Assembly: GCA_046735265.1 (NCBI GenBank)
Contig: JBKPSZ010000193.1
Span: 1-7,559, forward strand
Reading direction: 5' to 3'
Source of the DNA: DATBFU01 sp046735265
Lineage (GTDB): Bacteria > Acidobacteriota > Thermoanaerobaculia > UBA5066 > Gp7-AA6
DNA length: 7,559 nucleotides
Below the pieces are notes generated by a model, which did no database searches, was not told the DNA's origin, and was given only the letters and a program-made list of their open reading frames with translations. This document shows, in pieces, positions 5,164 to 7,559 of the stretch (within the stretch, counting starts at the first letter, position 1; each line of letters begins with the position of its first letter). A program made the translations under genes and the position numbers.

Positions 5164-5651
5164 CTTCCGAAATCGTGCAGCACGGATTCCCGAGCCGCGA
5201 GATCGGGCATGACGAATACGCGTCGGGCGAGATCCGACCAGAGCGTCTCCCTCCGGTAGTAGGAGTCGAGGATCGACGGATTCCAGGCGAGGAGGTCGGG
5301 ATGGCGCGCGGCGAACTCGTCGAAAGAGCCCTCGGAGCCGTCGCGCTCCATGTGCCCCCGGATGAGGAGCAGATACGCCCATGTGATCGTCTCGTGGTAG
5401 AGGCCTGGCTTCCCCTTCGCCTCGGCGAATCGACGCAGCCCGCGGGCGAAGCGATCGAGCGCGGTGGCCGGCGGAAGCCGACGGAGGTAGATCCACGCCG
5501 TGCGCACGTGGTCGCGGTGGTGAAACGCGCCGTCCGGGAGTGTCGCCGCTTCGAAGGCCTCGATCCAGCGGGAGTCGGCGTCCGAGAATCCCGCGCCTCC
5601 GCCCGCCGCGCGGGCGTCGCCTACGTCCGCCGGCCGCATCGGAAGACTCAT
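5055..5651 (-). CDS. Conserved protein of unknown function with HHRDH motif; C-terminus from a repeat
   Basis: A 198-residue protein, taken from the ATG at 5651, which overlaps the stop of the upstream gene (ATGA); a second ATG four codons later is possible. The core, residues about 28-150, has GAFHHRDHVRTAWIYLRR (His44, His45, Asp47, His48), GLRRFAEAKG, YHETITWAYLLLI (His86, Glu87), and YYRRETLWSDLARRVFVMPD. This pattern resembles uncharacterised proteins found in many bacteria; I know no assigned activity. The His and Glu residues could bind a metal, which is inference. No signal peptide or membrane segment. Residues from Val164 onward lie in the palindromic repeat, which also supplies the TGA stop, so the last 35 residues are probably not part of the original protein. 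It is co-transcribed with the RHH-like gene. Confidence 0.82.
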   Translation of the reverse strand: MSLPMRPADVGDARAAGGGAGFSDADSRWIEAFEAATLPDGAFHHRDHVRTAWIYLRRLPPATALDRFARGLRRFAEAKGKPGLYHETITWAYLLLIRGHMERDGSEGSFDEFAARHPDLLAWNPSILDSYYRRETLWSDLARRVFVMPDLAARESVLHDFGRVIPSDSEGSRNRQAPEGGVESSNESSGSLVADSSG

Positions 5652-5956
5652 CGGAAACGCTCCGCCTCGATCATGCGGTGGCTCGCCCCCGAATCGAGAT
5701 CGAGGCCGTACACCTTTTTCAGCTCCGCGATCTGAGTGAGGGTCTCCGCGGAAAAAGGGGCCTTTCCGTCGAAGGCGTGCAGGACGATCCCTTCGAGGAG
5801 GTCGCCCAGCGTCAGGTCCTTCAGCTCCGCCAGGGCCTTCAGGACCTTGACCAGCCGCCTCTCCATCCGGGCGCCGAGCTGCACCCGTTCGACCGAGACC
5901 GGTCCCCGGCCCGGATGCGCCGGCGCCCGCCTCTTCGATGTGCGCTTTGTTACCAT
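5648..5956 (-). CDS. Small ribbon-helix-helix-like DNA-binding protein
   Basis: A 102-residue basic protein (KRTSKRRAPAHPGRG at the N-terminus). Residues about 22-62 look like a ribbon-helix-helix: a short strand ERVQLGARM, helix MERRLVKVLKALAEL, turn, and helix TLGDLLEGIVLHAF. RHH proteins act as dimers and usually bind palindromic or tandem operators, often at their own promoter. The start codon at 5956 sits in the centre of an 18-bp perfect palindrome. There is no ribosome binding site before it; the promoter places the transcription start on the ATG itself. Its stop overlaps the ATG of the HHRDH gene. The target fold is an inference from pattern; the rest of the protein (FSAETLTQIAELKKVYGL onward) is not recognised. 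Confidence 0.72.
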   Translation of the reverse strand: MVTKRTSKRRAPAHPGRGPVSVERVQLGARMERRLVKVLKALAELKDLTLGDLLEGIVLHAFDGKAPFSAETLTQIAELKKVYGLDLDSGASHRMIEAERFR

Positions 5957-5970
5957 GGTAACAATGTAAC
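5947..5970 (-). promoter_or_regulatory. Palindromic operator over the RHH-like gene start
   Basis: TTGTTACCATGGTAACAA (5947-5964) is a perfect 18-bp palindrome with half-sites GTTAC and GTAAC. A third half-site, GTAAC, follows at 5966-5970, eight bases from the second. The operator covers the start codon (5956-5954), the transcription start and the -10 box. Occupancy would block both initiation of transcription and the beginning of the coding region. The small RHH-like product of the gene is the natural candidate ligand; that is inference. Confidence 0.65.
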
Positions 5971-5991
5971 AAGTGGTCGCGCGTCCGTCAA
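5963..5991 (-). promoter_or_regulatory. Sigma-70 promoter giving a leaderless mRNA for the RHH-like gene
   Basis: On the minus strand, TTGACG (5991-5986) is followed by a 17-bp spacer and TACATT (5968-5963). The -35 matches five of six consensus bases and the -10 four of six. Six bases separate the -10 from the A of the start codon at 5956, so transcription would start on the ATG. This agrees with the absence of a ribosome binding site. Confidence 0.6.
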
Positions 5992-6002
5992 GGCAGGATC
6001 GA

Positions 6003-6008
6003 GATAAT
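6003..6008 (+). promoter_or_regulatory. -10-like GATAAT before the phosphatase gene
   Basis: GATAAT matches five of six bases of the sigma-70 -10 consensus and lies 10 bases before the ATG at 6019. That would give a leader of only a few bases, and no ribosome binding site is seen. No convincing -35 is found 16-18 bases upstream, so it is tentative. Confidence 0.3.
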
Positions 6009-6018
6009 CGGCGGCGCC

Positions 6019-7158
6019 ATGCCGTCCCTCGAGGACTGGATCGGTCTGACGCGGGAGACCTTCCGTGACGTCGGCCGCGACGATCTGACCCGCCTCTACT
6101 CGCTCGACTGGCCGCAGGCCCGGGAGAAGCTCACCGCCGGGCTCTCGACCTCGACCCGGCCGGCCGGGCGGATCCGTCGTTTCCTCCGCTCCGCCAACGC
6201 CGTCCTCTTCGGACTGACGAAACGGCTCGCCCCGACCCGGCGCGTTCTCTTCGCCGCGGCGCTCCTCTGCACGCTCCTCTCGATGAACGCCCCGACCGAG
6301 TTCCGGACCGAGAAGGTCGAAGGAGCCGTCCGGCGCGTGACCGAGTACGGTTTCTATTTCGGAAACTTCTACCTGTTCATCGCGCTCCTCCTCCTGGGCC
6401 TCCTCGTCGCGATGGAGCTCGTGGACAAGATCAACTATCGGGACGAGCTCGAGCTCGCGCGCGATCTCCAGGCCTCGCTCCTCCCCAAGGAGCTGCCGCG
6501 TCTGCCTCGCTTCGAGATCGCCGCCCACAACGAGATCGCGAACATGGTCGGCGGCGACGTTTACGACTTCGTGCCGCTGTCCGACGGGCGGCTGGCGGTC
6601 CTCTTCGGAGACGCCTCCGGCCACGGGATGGCCGCGGGGCTCGTCATGGCGGTCGCCCACGCCGCCTTCCGCACGCAGCTCGACATCGACCCGTCCCCTT
6701 CCGCGATGTTCGCGGCGGTCAACCGGATCCTCTGCCGCACGGGGACGGCGCGCGCCTTCTTCGCGGGGATCTACGTGCTCCTGCGGCCCGACGGGACGTT
6801 CGAAGCTTCGGTGGCCGGCCATCCGCCCGCCCTCGCCATCTCGCACGGCCGCATCTCGAGCCGCATCGGCGTCGGGGCCTATCCGCTCGGCATCAAGCCC
6901 GACCTGGCCTGGAAGGTCGAGAGCGGCAAGCTTTCGCCCGGCGACAGTCTGCTCCTGTGTTCGGACGGGGTCACCGAAGCCCGCGACCCGTCGGGAAACG
7001 TGTACGGCGATGCGCGCATCGAAGCCGTTCTGGCTCGAGTCGCGGACCTGCCGCCGGAAAGGGTCGTCGAGACGCTCGCGGGAGAGGTGCGCGCGTTTCG
7101 GGCCCGCCAGACGCCGGACGACGACGTCTCCATCGCCGACGTTCGATATCTCGGATAG
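6019..7158 (+). CDS. Membrane-anchored PP2C/SpoIIE-family serine/threonine phosphatase
   Basis: A 379-residue protein. Two hydrophobic segments, about 74-90 (RVLFAAALLCTLLSM) and 113-132 (YFGNFYLFIALLLLGLLVA), should anchor it with both termini in the cytoplasm. A short linker, ELELARDLQASLLP (144-155), is typical of RsbU/SpoIIE phosphatases. The catalytic domain follows with metal-binding aspartates in GGDVYDF (Asp180), FGDASGHGMAAGL (Asp198), CSDGVTEARD (Asp316) and DDDVSIADV (Asp367-369). Such enzymes dephosphorylate anti-anti-sigma or STAS-type partners in partner-switching signalling; no partner gene is in the window. The N-terminal 70 residues, with WIGLTRETFRDVG, are not a sensor domain I recognise. 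The gene is divergent from the RHH-like operon across 62 bases, and converges with the propeller gene, whose stop codon is only seven bases away. Confidence 0.92.
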   Translation: MPSLEDWIGLTRETFRDVGRDDLTRLYSLDWPQAREKLTAGLSTSTRPAGRIRRFLRSANAVLFGLTKRLAPTRRVLFAAALLCTLLSMNAPTEFRTEKVEGAVRRVTEYGFYFGNFYLFIALLLLGLLVAMELVDKINYRDELELARDLQASLLPKELPRLPRFEIAAHNEIANMVGGDVYDFVPLSDGRLAVLFGDASGHGMAAGLVMAVAHAAFRTQLDIDPSPSAMFAAVNRILCRTGTARAFFAGIYVLLRPDGTFEASVAGHPPALAISHGRISSRIGVGAYPLGIKPDLAWKVESGKLSPGDSLLLCSDGVTEARDPSGNVYGDARIEAVLARVADLPPERVVETLAGEVRAFRARQTPDDDVSIADVRYLG

Positions 7159-7165
7159 CGGTTCC

Positions 7166-7559
7166 CTACTTCGGGAGGTTCACCTTCAGCACGGCCGGTT
7201 CCTGGAGCTTCTTCTCGTCCACCGCCCCGGTCTTCTCGTCGTAGAGCCCCCACTGGCTCTTGCCGATGAAGTAGAACGCGTCGCCGACGAGGACCCCGAG
7301 CGTGGGCTCGGCGAACTCCGGGTCGTTCATGGCGAGGATCCGTCCGGCCGCGACACGTTCGCCCGAAGGGTCGAGCTCGAGCCGCGCGACGCGGTGCGGC
7401 TCGATGCCGTTCTGAGTCACGACGATCTCCCGGCCGCGCATCACGAGACCGTCGATGCCGAGAAGCGGCACGCCCGGCGGACCTCCGACCTCGTGGCGTC
7501 GGCCTTCGACGTCGACCCAGTAGAGCCCGTGCCCCCAGTCGGCGACGTAGAGCCGGCCG
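7166..7559 (-). CDS. SMP-30/NHL-like beta-propeller protein, partial (C-terminal end)
   Basis: The gene reads into the window from the right edge, so the N-terminus is missing; about 131 codons are visible, ending at the TAG at 7168-7166. It begins GRLYVADWGHGLYWVDVEG, a repeat blade seen in SMP-30/gluconolactonase/LRE-like and NHL propellers (YVAD-x-G...VD). Further blades follow, including IDGLVMRGREIVVTQNG and GDAFYFIGKSQWGLYDE. The end VNLPK is short after the last blade. Its ligand or reaction cannot be told without the first half. A GTG at 7471 could look like a start, but the frame stays open and propeller-like upstream of it, so it is internal. Confidence 0.7.
   Translation of the reverse strand, partial: GRLYVADWGHGLYWVDVEGRRHEVGGPPGVPLLGIDGLVMRGREIVVTQNGIEPHRVARLELDPSGERVAAGRILAMNDPEFAEPTLGVLVGDAFYFIGKSQWGLYDEKTGAVDEKKLQEPAVLKVNLPK

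Noticed and set aside
5175..5735. A 186-residue plus-strand open frame
   Set aside because: It is antisense to the HHRDH gene, which has conserved motifs and a coupled upstream gene; the plus-strand product has no recognisable features.
1..7559. tRNA, rRNA, riboswitch, CRISPR or insertion-sequence transposase
   Set aside because: No cloverleaf-like segment, T-box or other riboswitch core, CRISPR repeat set or transposase motif was seen on either strand; the gaps are too short and are accounted for.

Overview
The window is GC-rich bacterial DNA, densely coded with short intergenic gaps. The gene types (ECF sigma factor, DUF4097 protein, SpoIIE-type phosphatase with an RsbU-like linker, SMP-30/NHL-like propeller) and the ECF-like promoters would suit a soil or sediment Acidobacteriota genome. 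That assignment is inference from style; no phylogenetic marker is present.

Layout. (1) Positions 25-2643, plus strand: an ECF sigma factor overlaps by ATGA a fused DNA-repair protein, made of an O6-alkylguanine-DNA methyltransferase domain followed by an Ada-type four-cysteine zinc domain. A GC hairpin follows, then a second ECF-like promoter and a secreted DUF4097 repeat protein. The two promoters share an AACCTTT element, so the sigma factor may control its own operon and the DUF4097 gene. (2) 2644-2845: a non-coding gap with a REP-like perfect hairpin. (3) 2846-3772: a ketopantoate-reductase-family gene that seems to start at a CTG codon. (4) 3825-5032: a hot-dog acyl-CoA thioesterase and a HAD-IIA phosphatase, overlapping by ATGA. 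(5) 5053-5163: a palindromic, MITE-like repeat between converging genes that supplies the last codons and stop of the minus-strand gene. (6) 5055-5956, minus strand: a two-gene operon of a small ribbon-helix-helix-like protein and a conserved His-containing protein of unknown function. Its promoter, a palindromic operator and the start codon overlap, and its mRNA looks leaderless. (7) 6019-7158, plus strand: a membrane-anchored PP2C/SpoIIE phosphatase. (8) 7166-7559, minus strand: the C-terminal part of a beta-propeller protein that runs off the window.

The most interesting unit is the sigma factor/alkyltransferase pair. The repair protein occupies the place where an anti-sigma factor is normally encoded, and both its domains accept methyl groups irreversibly on cysteine. 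It could therefore couple alkylation damage to sigma activity. The second is the compact autoregulatory region of the RHH-like operon. Both functional readings are inference; the sequence features behind them are directly visible.
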